Notes: a model not told the origin generated them from the sequence alone. Counted from the first letter of the stretch, positions 41,146 to 49,367 are shown. The stretch is 64,000 bases of DNA from Bacteroidales bacterium UBA3289 (GCA_002361625.1 DETL01000034.1:36944-100943), one strand, 5' to 3'. Translations and numbers: made by a program.

Positions 41146-41786
41146 GCCGTATCGCAGTGGAAGAAGGTCTTTTCCCGAGACCTACAAAGGGGAACGGCTA
41201 CGGTCTCGTAGCCGTCGGGGGCGACCTGTCCCCGGAAATCCTCGTGGAGGCTTACTCCCACGGCGTTTTCCCCTGGTTCGACTTCCGGGAGGGAACCATC
41301 CTGTGGTACTGCCCTTATGACCGTTTCGTCATCTTTCCGGCCGAGATCCATGTCTCCCACTCGACGCGGAACCTGTTCAACAAGGGAATCTACCGGATCA
41401 GTTTCAACACGGCGTTCCGGGAGGTCATCCGGCATTGCAGCGAGCTCCGGATCGACGAGGAAGGTGCCTGGCTCGGTCCCCAGATGGTCGAGGCCTATAC
41501 CCGGCTGCACGACCTCGGATGGGCCCGGAGTGTCGAGGTCTGGAAAGGAGAGGACCTTGTCGGCGGACTGTACGGTGTCCATATGAACGGGATCTTTGCC
41601 GGGGAGAGCATGTTCTCCCTGGAGCCGGGCACCTCCAAACTCGCGCTGGTCAGCCTGGCCCGGAAGATGGAGGCGGACGGAGAGAAACTGATCGACTGCC
41701 AGTTCCATACCGACCACCTGGAGTCGATGGGCGGAAGAACGATCCCCTATGACGAATACATGCGCATCGTCCAGGACGGACGATAG
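41142..41786 (+). CDS. aat: Leucyl/phenylalanyl-tRNA-protein transferase
   Basis: A 214-residue enzyme that adds Leu or Phe to proteins with N-terminal Lys or Arg, making them ClpS substrates. Signature segments are AVGGDLSPEILVEAYSHGVFPWF, ILWYCPYDRFV, GGLYGVHMNGIFAGESMFS and the DCQFHTDHLESMGGRTI C-terminus. The length is typical. Together with clpS and clpA, overlapped in one operon, this is a compact N-degron pathway. Confidence 0.96.
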   Translation: MSRIAVEEGLFPRPTKGNGYGLVAVGGDLSPEILVEAYSHGVFPWFDFREGTILWYCPYDRFVIFPAEIHVSHSTRNLFNKGIYRISFNTAFREVIRHCSELRIDEEGAWLGPQMVEAYTRLHDLGWARSVEVWKGEDLVGGLYGVHMNGIFAGESMFSLEPGTSKLALVSLARKMEADGEKLIDCQFHTDHLESMGGRTIPYDEYMRIVQDGR

Positions 41787-41820
41787 ATGGCCATGAAAAC
41801 ATCCTTAAAACTTGTATGAT

Positions 41821-42660
41821 ATGCAGTACATTCAATTGAATAACGGCGTCCGGATGCCCATCATCGGGTACGGCGTGTACCTGGTGGACCCTTCCGTTAC
41901 GGAACGGTGCGTCATGGATGCGCTCAGCGTAGGATACCGTTCGCTGGACACCGCCCAGTACTATGAAAACGAGGCGATGGTGGGGGCGGCGGTCCGGAAA
42001 TCCGGCATCCCCCGCAATGAGTTTTTCATCACCTCGAAGCTGTGCCTCTCCAGGCCGTCTTACCAGCGGGCGAAGGAAAACGTGAAAGGTTCCCTTCAGC
42101 GGATGCGGCTGGACTATCTGGATCTCATGCTCATCCATTGGCCGATGGGGAACGACGGAGAGATCTGGGCCGCCTTCGAAGACCTCGTGAAAGAAGGATG
42201 CCTGAGGAGCATCGGCGTATCCAACTTCTATCCTGAGCAGTTTGACCTTCTGGTCCGGAACGCTTCGATCATCCCTGTGGTCAACCAGATCGAGACCCAT
42301 GTATTCTACCAGCAGCGGCCGATGGTAGCCAAGATGGCTGAGGCCGGAACCGCCGTGGAATCCTGGGGGCCGCTGGCCGAAGGCCTGAATGGCATTTTCA
42401 CGAATCCCGTCCTGACCGAGGTCGGAGCGGCACATGGAAAGACGGCCGCCCAGGTCGCGCTCCGCTTCCTGACCCAGCAGGGCATCATCGTCATCCCCAA
42501 GTCAGTCCACAGGGAGCGGATGATCCAGAATCTGGACACGCTGGACTTCGATCTCTCGGATGAAGAAATGGAGGCCGTCCGGGGCCTGGATACCGGCCAC
42601 AACCTGGAAGGCTGGCCGTCGGACGCATTGAGCTACAATCCCCAAGATTACCGCCGATGA
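41821..42660 (+). CDS. Aldo/keto reductase
   Basis: A 279-residue NADPH-dependent (beta/alpha)8 oxidoreductase. The catalytic tetrad is visible: Asp and Tyr in SLDTAQYYENE, Lys in FFITSKL, His in LDLMLIHWP. Cofactor-binding parts are GVSNF and IPKSVHRERMIQN. It resembles the 2,5-diketo-D-gluconate reductase group. The start is ATG 41821; a TTG nine bases earlier is less likely. Its TGA overlaps the ATG of a truncated oxidoreductase remnant. Confidence 0.92.
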   Translation: MQYIQLNNGVRMPIIGYGVYLVDPSVTERCVMDALSVGYRSLDTAQYYENEAMVGAAVRKSGIPRNEFFITSKLCLSRPSYQRAKENVKGSLQRMRLDYLDLMLIHWPMGNDGEIWAAFEDLVKEGCLRSIGVSNFYPEQFDLLVRNASIIPVVNQIETHVFYQQRPMVAKMAEAGTAVESWGPLAEGLNGIFTNPVLTEVGAAHGKTAAQVALRFLTQQGIIVIPKSVHRERMIQNLDTLDFDLSDEEMEAVRGLDTGHNLEGWPSDALSYNPQDYRR

Positions 42661-42767
42661 AAGCACTTGTCATAGGCGCCACCGGCGCCGTAGGAAAAGA
42701 CCTTGTCGAACAGCTGCCTGGTTATGATTCTTTCCACAACTCCGACCATGGAAGAGCCCGTACTTAA
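42657..42767 (+). pseudogene. Truncated NAD(P)-binding Rossmann oxidoreductase remnant
   Basis: The frame starts MKALVIGATGAVGKDLVEQL, the typical N-terminus of an NAD(P)H-binding (NmrA/SDR-like) protein, with the glycine-rich GATGAVG loop. It keeps only 36 codons before TAA at 42765, where the family has 200 or more residues. Homology to the Rossmann strand seems to stop after LPGYDSF, near 42730. It overlaps the aldo/keto reductase stop by ATGA and its end overlaps the AlaX start, so it looks like what is left of an operon gene after a deletion. Confidence 0.7.
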
Positions 42768-43206
42768 CCCTCATAACAAGGAAGAGTATCCGCCCATGCA
42801 TACGGCGGAACATATCCTCAATGCAACGATGGTGCGCCTGTTCGGCTGCCCCAGGTCCAGGAACGCACACATCGAACGAAAGAAATCCAAGTGTGACTAT
42901 GAGTTGGCGGAGGCTCCTTCGGAGGAGCTGATCGCCCGGATCGAAAAGACCGTCAACGATGTTATCGCCAGGAACCTTCCCGTCACGGTGGAGTTTCTCC
43001 CCAAGGAGGAAGCTGCTGGGATCGTGGACCTGAGCAAACTCCCGGAGGGTGTCTCCGACACGCTCCGGATTGTCCGGGTAGGGGACTACGACGCCTGTGC
43101 CTGCGCCGGCGCCCATGTGAAGAACACCTCAGAAATCGGTACGTTCAGGATCCTCAGCCACGATTACGAAAACGGACGCTGGCGCGTCAGATGGAAAGTT
43201 CAATAG
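42748..43206 (+). CDS. AlaX-type alanyl-tRNA editing domain protein
   Basis: A 152-residue stand-alone editing protein that hydrolyses mischarged Ser- or Gly-tRNA-Ala. The zinc ligands are HTAEH (18-22) and CAGAH (119-123), exactly the HxxxH and CxxxH of the AlaRS editing domain. It corresponds to the short AlaX forms without a glycine-rich N-terminal domain. The ATG at 42748 lies inside the truncated oxidoreductase frame. One base separates it from the next gene. The housekeeping alaS is not here. Confidence 0.85.
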   Translation: MEEPVLNPHNKEEYPPMHTAEHILNATMVRLFGCPRSRNAHIERKKSKCDYELAEAPSEELIARIEKTVNDVIARNLPVTVEFLPKEEAAGIVDLSKLPEGVSDTLRIVRVGDYDACACAGAHVKNTSEIGTFRILSHDYENGRWRVRWKVQ

Positions 43207-43207
43207 T

Positions 43208-43672
43208 ATGAGAAGAATGCTTTCTGTATTTGCAGGGCTTGTCTGCATTCTGTCCTGCCAGCCTCCATCCGAGTTGCCATACACCCGGATGAGGAATTAC
43301 TATGTCCGCAACGACGCGGAATTGCCGGTTGAAGGAAAGATCGATGACCGCGCCACGTTCGAGAGCCTTTTCGGGATGGCCACGCTTATGGGAACGGACG
43401 GACAGCCGACGCCTGTTGACTGGGATGGCGAGTTCGTCCTTGCCGTGGTGGACCCGGCGACAAACAACCTGACCACACTTGACCCGGAGTCCCTGCGTCA
43501 GGAGGGCGAAGAACTCGTCTTCACATACACGGAGACTTTGGGGAACAAACAGTCCTACTGGACGCTTCCTGTCCTGATGATAAAAGTGGACAGGAAGTAC
43601 GGTACGGGATCGGTCAGATTCATCCGCCATAAGACTGGGGGATCCGGGCGGGCCGTCCCCGGGAATCGGTAA
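43208..43672 (+). CDS. Small lipoprotein of unknown function
   Basis: A 154-residue exported protein with a lipobox (CILSCQ, Cys 17). The mature part (about 18-140) is mostly beta, for example GEFVLAVVDPATNNLTTLDPESL and YWTLPVLMIKVDRKYGTGSVRFIRH. I do not recognise the family. It follows the AlaX gene by one base, so it is likely co-transcribed, but no functional link is apparent. Confidence 0.7.
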   Translation: MRRMLSVFAGLVCILSCQPPSELPYTRMRNYYVRNDAELPVEGKIDDRATFESLFGMATLMGTDGQPTPVDWDGEFVLAVVDPATNNLTTLDPESLRQEGEELVFTYTETLGNKQSYWTLPVLMIKVDRKYGTGSVRFIRHKTGGSGRAVPGNR

Positions 43673-43713
43673 ACGAACGGGCTGAATTACTCCCCTCAGT
43701 CGTAATTGGGACT

Positions 43714-43902
43714 ATGAAACCGAAGAAGAAACAAAAGAAACTCCACATCAGCGAAGCCGACTTCATGCTGGCCAACCGCCGTGCGGCTCGGCTGGAAGAG
43801 ATCGAGCAGCACGGAAAGCCCGTTTCCTTCAGGAAGGTCTTGCATAAATCCAGGAAGGTCTATGACCGGAAGAAGATAAGGAAGGAGATCCCTTCCGAGT
43901 GA
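43714..43902 (+). CDS. Small basic protein
   Basis: A 62-residue, very Lys/Arg-rich protein (MKPKKKQKKLHISEADFMLANRRAARLEEIEQHG). A helical middle and basic ends suggest nucleic acid or ribosome contact. Short basic proteins of this type are common in Bacteroidales genomes, but I cannot name the family. It is preceded by a 41-base gap and followed by 42 bases to the winged-helix gene. Confidence 0.55.
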   Translation: MKPKKKQKKLHISEADFMLANRRAARLEEIEQHGKPVSFRKVLHKSRKVYDRKKIRKEIPSE

Positions 43903-43944
43903 CTCCGTCACCGTCAGATACTCCGGCATCAACTACGAGTTCCT

Positions 43945-44982
43945 ATGAAACAGGTATCCGCACGTCTTCTGAGCCAGCAGCTCGCCGCTCCGCAGTTTGG
44001 TAATCCTGCGGAGGTTGTGTCGTGGTTCGGGGCGATGCAGGCACAGGACTACAGGGCGATGCGCTGGGCTGTGGCCATGAGAACCAGAAAACCCTCTTAC
44101 AAGGCCTTCAAAACCGCTTTTGACGATGGCAGGGTTCTCAGAGCGCATCTTCTTCGCGGCACCTGGCAGCTGGTGTCATCTGACGACTACCACTGGCTGC
44201 GGGCCCTTTGCCATGACAAGGGGATGGCGGTTCTCGACGGCTGGACCAAATCCCTTGGGTTCACCTATTCCGGAAAGGAGAAAGAACGGATTCTGACGAT
44301 TATCGAAGACTCGGTCGCCAGCAGGGGAGAGGTGACGGAGGATGTCATCGGGGAGGCCCTTCTCGAGGGAGGAATCCCCAAAGACAGGCTCGTATATAAT
44401 CACCAGCTCCGGATGGCCGAGCTGGAGGGCCTTGTCTGCAGCGGATCGCTCGGCCCGAGGAACACCTACAGGCTGGTCCGGGAAAGGGTGCCGGTGTCAT
44501 CCCCTCTCAGCAGAGAGGAGTCCCTTGCCCTTCTTGCCAGGAAGTATTTCCGGAGCCATGGACCGGCGACACTCGAGGACTTTGTGTGGTGGAGCGGACT
44601 CAATGCGGGTGAATGTCGGCGGGGAATCGCATCACTCGGTGATGAACTGCGCCCGGAGCGATGGAAAGGGAGGGACTTCTATATCCACAGTGAGACCCGC
44701 ACGAGAGGCGTCCGCAGCGGCACGGTTCTCCTCCTTCCGGCATACGACGAGTACCTGATCGGCTACAAAAGCAGGGACGTCGTCCTCCATCCGGACAAAG
44801 CCCATCACGCGCATAACAATTTCGGCATCTTCAAGTCCGTGGTCGCATGGGACGGCGAGATTGTCGGCAACTGGAAACCCTCATCGGAGGATGGGGGAGT
44901 GTCGCTTTTCAAGGATGGCGTCTCCATCCCTGAGGAATCCATAGAAAAAGTAATCAGTACCTATCATGCAGCGCAGAAGTAA
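43945..44982 (+). CDS. Winged-helix DNA-binding protein of the AlkZ/YcaQ (HTH_42) family
   Basis: A 345-residue protein with the family pattern: QQLAAPQFGNPAEVVSWFGAMQAQDY, then VLRAHLLRGTWQLVSSDDYHWL, KYFRSHGPATLEDFVWWSGL, and LLPAYDEYLIGYKSRD. Members include DNA glycosylases that unhook interstrand crosslinks and remove alkylated bases; the QxQ motif of AlkZ is represented by QAQD. It fits this wider family better than the crosslink glycosylase proper. Its end overlaps the FKBP gene by 17 bases. Confidence 0.82.
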   Translation: MKQVSARLLSQQLAAPQFGNPAEVVSWFGAMQAQDYRAMRWAVAMRTRKPSYKAFKTAFDDGRVLRAHLLRGTWQLVSSDDYHWLRALCHDKGMAVLDGWTKSLGFTYSGKEKERILTIIEDSVASRGEVTEDVIGEALLEGGIPKDRLVYNHQLRMAELEGLVCSGSLGPRNTYRLVRERVPVSSPLSREESLALLARKYFRSHGPATLEDFVWWSGLNAGECRRGIASLGDELRPERWKGRDFYIHSETRTRGVRSGTVLLLPAYDEYLIGYKSRDVVLHPDKAHHAHNNFGIFKSVVAWDGEIVGNWKPSSEDGGVSLFKDGVSIPEESIEKVISTYHAAQK

Positions 44983-45385
44983 TAAAAGACAGAATCCCTA
45001 CAAAGAGGCAAACGAGGCGTTCCTTCAGGTAAAAGCCCAGGAGGAAGGGATCGTTGTCCTGGACAACGGCGTCCTGTACAAAGTGCTGGAAGAAGGTCAT
45101 GGCACCAAGAAACCTACGCCCCGGAGTATCGTCTATGTCAACTACACTGGCCGTCTCATCGACGGGACCGTCTTCGACACGACGGAAGGGCAGCCGCTTC
45201 CGGCGCTGTTCCTGGTCGGAGACCTCATCATGGGCTGGCAGATCGCCCTCACCCGGATGCACGAAGGTGATAAGTGGGAGGTCTATATCCCCGCCAAATG
45301 GGGGTATGGAGCCATGAAGATGGACGATATCCCGGCTCACAGCACTCTCATATTCGAACTGGAACTGGTCAAAATCGAAAGATGA
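44966..45385 (+). CDS. FKBP-type peptidyl-prolyl cis-trans isomerase
   Basis: A 139-residue isomerase with no export signal. The FKBP domain fills residues about 35-138: GHGTKKPTPRSIVYVNYTGRLIDGTVFDTT, then LIMGWQIALTRMHEGDKWEVYIPAKWGYGA and DIPAHSTLIFELELVKI. The motif Y-T-G ... F-D-T ... G-x-x-x-L is intact. It overlaps the winged-helix gene and, by ATGA, the Smr gene, forming a coupled trio. Confidence 0.92.
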   Translation: MQRRSNKRQNPYKEANEAFLQVKAQEEGIVVLDNGVLYKVLEEGHGTKKPTPRSIVYVNYTGRLIDGTVFDTTEGQPLPALFLVGDLIMGWQIALTRMHEGDKWEVYIPAKWGYGAMKMDDIPAHSTLIFELELVKIER

Positions 45386-46017
45386 AACTATCCAGCCTCA
45401 AGGACCTGAAGGTCATCAAAAAGGATCTGGCTCCGGCGGAGCCGGAAAAATCGCCCGTTCAGAAACCCCGTTCCAAGACGGTCATACTCAAGTCGAAGGA
45501 AGAGGAGCATGCCCGGAACGAAGGGCTTGTCAAGGGACAGAAAGTCCGGATGATGGACACCAATGACACGGCCACGATCGTGGGCTTTGGGAAGGACTAT
45601 TACGAGTTGGAACTGGACGGTCTTGTCATCCGCGCCGTCCGGAGCGAGTTCATCCCGATTAACCCGGAGGAGGACCGGAAGCTGCGATCCTCCATCCAGC
45701 CCCGGCGATCGAAGGAGGCCGAGGAACCCCTGGCATCGGAAGATCCGCTCGCGGACCTGACCGTGGACCTTCACATCGAACGCATCCCGGGCAGCGACGG
45801 GATTCCCGAATGGGCGGCCCTGGAGTACCAGATGAACTACTTCCGGCAGGTCCTCCGGAAGAACCTCAAGCACCGCGGAAAACGCATCATCTTCATCCAC
45901 GGGGTAGGGGACGGCGTTCTCGCTTCAGCCATCCGCAAGGAACTGGACGAAGTCTTCGCCGTCAGTTGCACCTATACCTTCGGGCCGATGGGTGCAACCC
46001 ATGTGACGGTTCGCTGA
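45382..46017 (+). CDS. Smr-domain protein (MutS2-like C-terminal domain)
   Basis: A 211-residue protein. The N-terminal third is basic and disordered, then KGQKVRMMDTNDTATIVGFGKDYYELEL forms a small beta-barrel (DUF2027-like). The C-terminal Smr domain (about 125-211) has TVDLHIERIP (the D-L-H motif), a long helix and FIHGVGDGVLASAIRKEL (H-G-x-G), ending in TYFGP-type strand GPMGATHVTVR. Smr domains are nucleases acting on branched DNA or stalled mRNA. The start overlaps the FKBP stop. Confidence 0.88.
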   Translation: MKLSSLKDLKVIKKDLAPAEPEKSPVQKPRSKTVILKSKEEEHARNEGLVKGQKVRMMDTNDTATIVGFGKDYYELELDGLVIRAVRSEFIPINPEEDRKLRSSIQPRRSKEAEEPLASEDPLADLTVDLHIERIPGSDGIPEWAALEYQMNYFRQVLRKNLKHRGKRIIFIHGVGDGVLASAIRKELDEVFAVSCTYTFGPMGATHVTVR

Positions 46018-46043
46018 AGTAATTACCCGATCCTTTCCGCAGG

Positions 46044-46859
46044 TTAGAAACGGCAGTGCGTCGGATCAATCCCCGGGGTCGGCGTATAGCGTACTTCGAA
46101 GCCGTCCCGGGTTACCCGGACCACATTGTATCCAGGAGTTCCGTGTCCCAGGGCATTCCCGACCGGACCCGCCGTGACAAAACGGATCCCGTCGATGACG
46201 ACATCATACTCCTGATGCGTGTGGCCGGCAAAGACCGCGCTCACCCCCTTCTCCTTGAACAGGGAAACATATTGATGCCGCTTCTCCACGGAGAAGTTGA
46301 AGTAATCCTCCGGCTCGTCCTCGCGCTCCCGGACGACCGGGCAGTGCAGAAAGACAAATGTGTAGCGGCTGCCACGAGCGGCGTCCAGTTCCTTCACCAG
46401 CCAATCCCACTGCTCCGCTTCCGCTTCCTCTACACCATCCTTGATGCAGTTGGTATCGATCCCGATGAAGGTACAGCCCTTGTCCCGGAAAGCGAAGCGG
46501 TCATAGCCGCGAAGGGCGATGTAGGCCGCCTGCTTCTCCCGGGTGAACCCCATGTAATCATGATTCCCGGGAACGGTGTAAACCGGCATGCGGAGTTCCG
46601 CCAGGCGGGTCCTGAAGACAGAATCCTGAACGGGATCGGCGGGATTGTCCACCAAGTCTCCCGTCACGAATACATAGGCTGGGTCAAGGTCGTTGGCCGC
46701 ATCGACGGCAGCCTTCATCAAGGAATCCGAGTGCGCGAATCGCGGCGACGTGTCAATGAATCCGATCTGGGTGTCGCTCATCTGGACGAAGGTGAACGGC
46801 TCGAAAGCCTGACAGGCAGAAGCAAGCATCAGCGTGATGGCAAGGATAAACTGTTTCAT
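46044..46859 (-). CDS. Exported calcineurin-like metallophosphoesterase
   Basis: A 271-residue enzyme with a signal sequence (FILAITLMLASACQAF), possibly cleaved or lipid-modified at Cys 16. The five metal blocks are MSDTQIG, TGDLVDN, PGNHDYM, LHCPV and GHTHQEY. It probably dephosphorylates a substrate in the periplasm. It converges on the Smr gene with a 26-base gap. The 46867-46898 promoter lies seven bases before the ATG. It differs from the cytoplasmic phosphoesterase at 14339. Confidence 0.9.
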   Translation of the reverse strand: MKQFILAITLMLASACQAFEPFTFVQMSDTQIGFIDTSPRFAHSDSLMKAAVDAANDLDPAYVFVTGDLVDNPADPVQDSVFRTRLAELRMPVYTVPGNHDYMGFTREKQAAYIALRGYDRFAFRDKGCTFIGIDTNCIKDGVEEAEAEQWDWLVKELDAARGSRYTFVFLHCPVVREREDEPEDYFNFSVEKRHQYVSLFKEKGVSAVFAGHTHQEYDVVIDGIRFVTAGPVGNALGHGTPGYNVVRVTRDGFEVRYTPTPGIDPTHCRF

Positions 46860-46866
46860 ACAGTAT

Positions 46867-46898
46867 CAAAGATACGGATTATTCCGGAAAACACGCAA
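46867..46898 (-). promoter_or_regulatory. Promoter of the exported phosphoesterase gene
   Basis: On the minus strand TTG (46898-46896), a 21-base spacer and TATCTTTG (46874-46867). The -7 element ends seven bases before the ATG. It sits within the palindrome GTATC-AAA-GATAC. Confidence 0.6.
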
Positions 46899-46949
46899 CT
46901 GGAAGCAGGCTAAATGGCAGATAACCACCTGCAGACCGTGCCCGCTTTG

Positions 46950-48056
46950 TCAGCAGTACTCACCGTATTCGCAGCCGATGTTATCGGCATGGATCCGGTC
47001 GATAAGATTCCCTTTCCGGTCGAACAACTGGATGGTTCCTGTTCCGCTGCCTCCGTTCCAAAGGCGGTTGTGCCGTTTCTGTCCGTCCGGGGCCTCGTAG
47101 TTCACCAGGAGCATGTCTTTCTTCTCGCAGGTGATGTCCGTGACCATCCTCCCGGAGGTGGACGACTGCTCCACGTGCCAGATAATCTGAGTGTCGGTCT
47201 CCCGGCAGTCGAACTCCGTCCGCACCCGCGTCCAGAACTTCGAGAAATTGAACTCGAAGGGTTTCCCCTCGTACCAGAAGGCGGAGAGCAGCTGCCGGGG
47301 CAGGGCGACGGGACCGACCTTGGGACAGCCTCCGCCGATGTCGAAGACGCTGTCGGTCAACTTCTTCCCCGTTATCTCGCTCGTGAGGTTGTTCGATGAC
47401 AGCCATACCCAGGGCGACGTGAAGTCCTTGCCCCAGTTCTTATCGGCATACCCGTAGCAGTCTTCCGGGCGGACGACGTACCGTCTGCCGTTCCAGACCA
47501 CTTCTCCTTCGAAGCGGGACTTCATCCCTTCGGCATGCCAGAACATTTCGAAGGCCTGCATCTTCCGGAAGAGACTGCCGGCGCCGTAGCCGACGTTGAA
47601 GGCCGTGACCTTGTCGATGCGGAGATTCCACGACATCTCACCGTCCTGGCACATCCATTCCGGATGAGCGGCGGAACCATCGACCTGGACATGGCCCCGG
47701 GTGGCCGTTTCCGTCAGGATGCAGTCTCCGGCCGTGATGGAGAAGGGGACCCCCATGTCGACAGTTATCTCCTTCCAGCCGAAGAACCGATGGAGCTGCG
47801 CGGCATCTTCGCCCCAGGCACCGCACTTGACCATCAGGTAGGACGGTTTCCGGGACTTGCCGGGAAACTGGCCGAAGACAGGCTTGTCTCCTCCCAGGGA
47901 GGGATTACAGAGGAAAAACTCAATGAAGAAGGGCTTGGGCTCTCCGGTCTCGGCATCATGGGCGGTAAAAGAGTGCCACCACCAGTCGTATCCTTTGCGG
48001 GCCTGGCCGCCGAAGAGCTGGCAGGCGTCCCGCGAAATGTCATGCTTGTTGAACAT
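46950..48056 (-). CDS. Tocopherol-cyclase-like protein
   Basis: A 368-residue protein with no signal peptide. The pattern YDWWWHSFTAHDAETGEPKPF, GYGAGSLFRKMQAFEMFWHAEG, and YGYADKNWGKDFTSPWVWLSSNN is characteristic of the tocopherol cyclase Pfam family. In plants and cyanobacteria these close the chromanol ring; the function in anaerobic Bacteroidota and Firmicutes is unknown. A hydroxylated lipid or carotenoid-like substrate is inference. It is a single gene with a promoter at 48116-48123. Confidence 0.8.
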   Translation of the reverse strand: MFNKHDISRDACQLFGGQARKGYDWWWHSFTAHDAETGEPKPFFIEFFLCNPSLGGDKPVFGQFPGKSRKPSYLMVKCGAWGEDAAQLHRFFGWKEITVDMGVPFSITAGDCILTETATRGHVQVDGSAAHPEWMCQDGEMSWNLRIDKVTAFNVGYGAGSLFRKMQAFEMFWHAEGMKSRFEGEVVWNGRRYVVRPEDCYGYADKNWGKDFTSPWVWLSSNNLTSEITGKKLTDSVFDIGGGCPKVGPVALPRQLLSAFWYEGKPFEFNFSKFWTRVRTEFDCRETDTQIIWHVEQSSTSGRMVTDITCEKKDMLLVNYEAPDGQKRHNRLWNGGSGTGTIQLFDRKGNLIDRIHADNIGCEYGEYC

Positions 48057-48115
48057 CGTCGTTTTCAGTTTTTGTTCAGGTCAGGCCCCCACGACGGGTC
48101 AGGCCAACGGGAGTA

Positions 48116-48123
48116 CAAAGATA
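48116..48123 (-). promoter_or_regulatory. -7 element of the tocopherol-cyclase-like gene
   Basis: TATCTTTG on the minus strand, leaving a leader of about 55 bases to the ATG at 48056. No convincing -33 TTG at 19-21 bases. Confidence 0.5.
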
Positions 48124-48193
48124 CGAAAAAAATGAGTCCCCAGCAGTGCTGGGTGAGGGGAAGGGAGTCCCCCGGACATCCCATGCCCATCCC

Positions 48194-48229
48194 ATAAAAA
48201 AGAGGCTGGCTCAAAGTGAGTCAGCCTCT
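48194..48229 (-). terminator. Terminator of the YqeY-DIP1984 operon
   Basis: AGAGGCTGGCTCA (48201-48213) pairs with TGAGTCAGCCTCT (48217-48229) with one wobble and a 3-base loop. On the minus strand a run of six T follows. It lies 170 bases beyond the DIP1984-like stop. The 48230-48402 interval holds no gene that I can support. Confidence 0.75.
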
Positions 48230-48402
48230 GCCTGGGGCAGTCGACACGCGGTAGTAAGATGTACGCCGTAAAATGTGCGCCTGTACGCGGTGCTGAGCCG
48301 GACGATACCGGGTGGGAACGGCTCCGTTTCCCTGATCAAGCAATGTGGGTTGGACGTTTTTACCTCCCGTCCGGAGGTGTGTCCGCCCTGCCCGGGGCTA
48401 CT

Positions 48403-48855
48403 TTACAAGAGGTCTGTCATCCAGTTTGCCTGCTGGAGCCTGGAGTCCAGTTCGCGGAGGTCCCGGGACTGGTCATCGACCCGCTTTTGCAGCTCGTTCA
48501 CGTCGATGGTGCGGACGAACTTGATTTCGTTGCGGGAGAACCGGTCACTGCGGACATTCGCTTCATCCAGGATGGCGCGCAGGGTAGAGAGGTGCAGGGA
48601 GAGCACGTCCTTCGCCGCGATCATCTCCGTCAGGGTCTTGCCTTCCCAGACCGTTTCCTGGTTGGTCCGGTTGATCCGGACAATCAGGGTTTCCAGTTCC
48701 TTCAGGGACTTGTCCAGCTCGGCGAAAAGGTCTTCCGGCTTCTCCGCCGGCGTGTCGCCTTCCTGCACTTTCACGTTGTTCGAGAGTCTTTCCCGGAGCT
48801 GGGCGATCCGCTTCTGCAGGTCCGCCCGCTGGTTCAGTGCTTCTGCCAGTTTCAT
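48403..48855 (-). CDS. DIP1984-like (septicolysin-related) protein
   Basis: A 150-residue helical protein starting MKLAEALNQRADLQKRIAQLRERLSNNV, the family's hallmark N-terminus. Long coiled-coil helices carry LDKSLKELETLIVRINRTNQ and LQKRVDDQSRDLRELDSRLQQANW. Proteins of the DIP1984 family have no established function. The ATG at 48855 matches the usual family start better than a TTG at 48879. It follows yqeY by 34 bases. Confidence 0.85.
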   Translation of the reverse strand: MKLAEALNQRADLQKRIAQLRERLSNNVKVQEGDTPAEKPEDLFAELDKSLKELETLIVRINRTNQETVWEGKTLTEMIAAKDVLSLHLSTLRAILDEANVRSDRFSRNEIKFVRTIDVNELQKRVDDQSRDLRELDSRLQQANWMTDLL

Positions 48856-48889
48856 AGCTTGTTTCTCTTCGTTTGACAATGGGGATTTC

Positions 48890-49339
48890 TTATCCCAGTA
48901 ATTCCTTGACCACCGTGGAGATGGTGCGTCCGTCGGACTGGCCGGCGAGGGCCTTGTTCGCGGCGCCCATCACCTTGCCCATGTCCTTGAGGGAGCTGGC
49001 GCCTACCTGGGTGATGATCTCCCGGACTTTCGCCTTCACTTCCTCCACGGAAAGCTGCTTGGGAAGATACTTCTCCATGGCGGCGGCCTCGGCTAATTCG
49101 TTGTCGGCCAGTTCCTGACGACCGGCGGCCGTGTACTGCTCCGCCGATTCTTTGCGCTGCTTGATGAGCTTCTGGATCATCTTGAGGACATCCGCGTCGG
49201 TCACTTCCTTGCTGCCGCCCTCGGAGGTTTTGAAAAGGAGGATTTCTCCCTTGACGGCACGGGTGGCGGCGAGGGCTACGTTGTCCTTGGCCTTCATCGC
49301 GGCCTTGATATCTTCCTGGATCTGTTGTTCGAGTGTCAT
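48890..49339 (-). CDS. GatB/YqeY domain-containing protein
   Basis: A 149-residue all-helical protein: MTLEQQIQEDIKAAMKAKDNVALAATRAVKGEIL, then KQRKESAEQYTAAGRQELADNE, EAAAMEKYLPKQLS and IITQVGASSLKDMGKVM. It matches the tRNA-binding C-terminal fold of GatB as a stand-alone YqeY protein, thought to bind tRNA. The length is normal. The ATG at 49339 is used; the frame is open to 49363. Confidence 0.93.
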   Translation of the reverse strand: MTLEQQIQEDIKAAMKAKDNVALAATRAVKGEILLFKTSEGGSKEVTDADVLKMIQKLIKQRKESAEQYTAAGRQELADNELAEAAAMEKYLPKQLSVEEVKAKVREIITQVGASSLKDMGKVMGAANKALAGQSDGRTISTVVKELLG

Positions 49340-49367
49340 GGTCAATGCTGTTTTACGTTTCAATGTG

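Noticed and set aside
48230..48402. Possible small RNA between the terminator and the DIP1984-like gene
   Set aside because: It holds only weak repeats (GTACGC) and a 6-bp ACCTCC/GGAGGT hairpin, with no promoter. It is probably just the 3' untranslated region.
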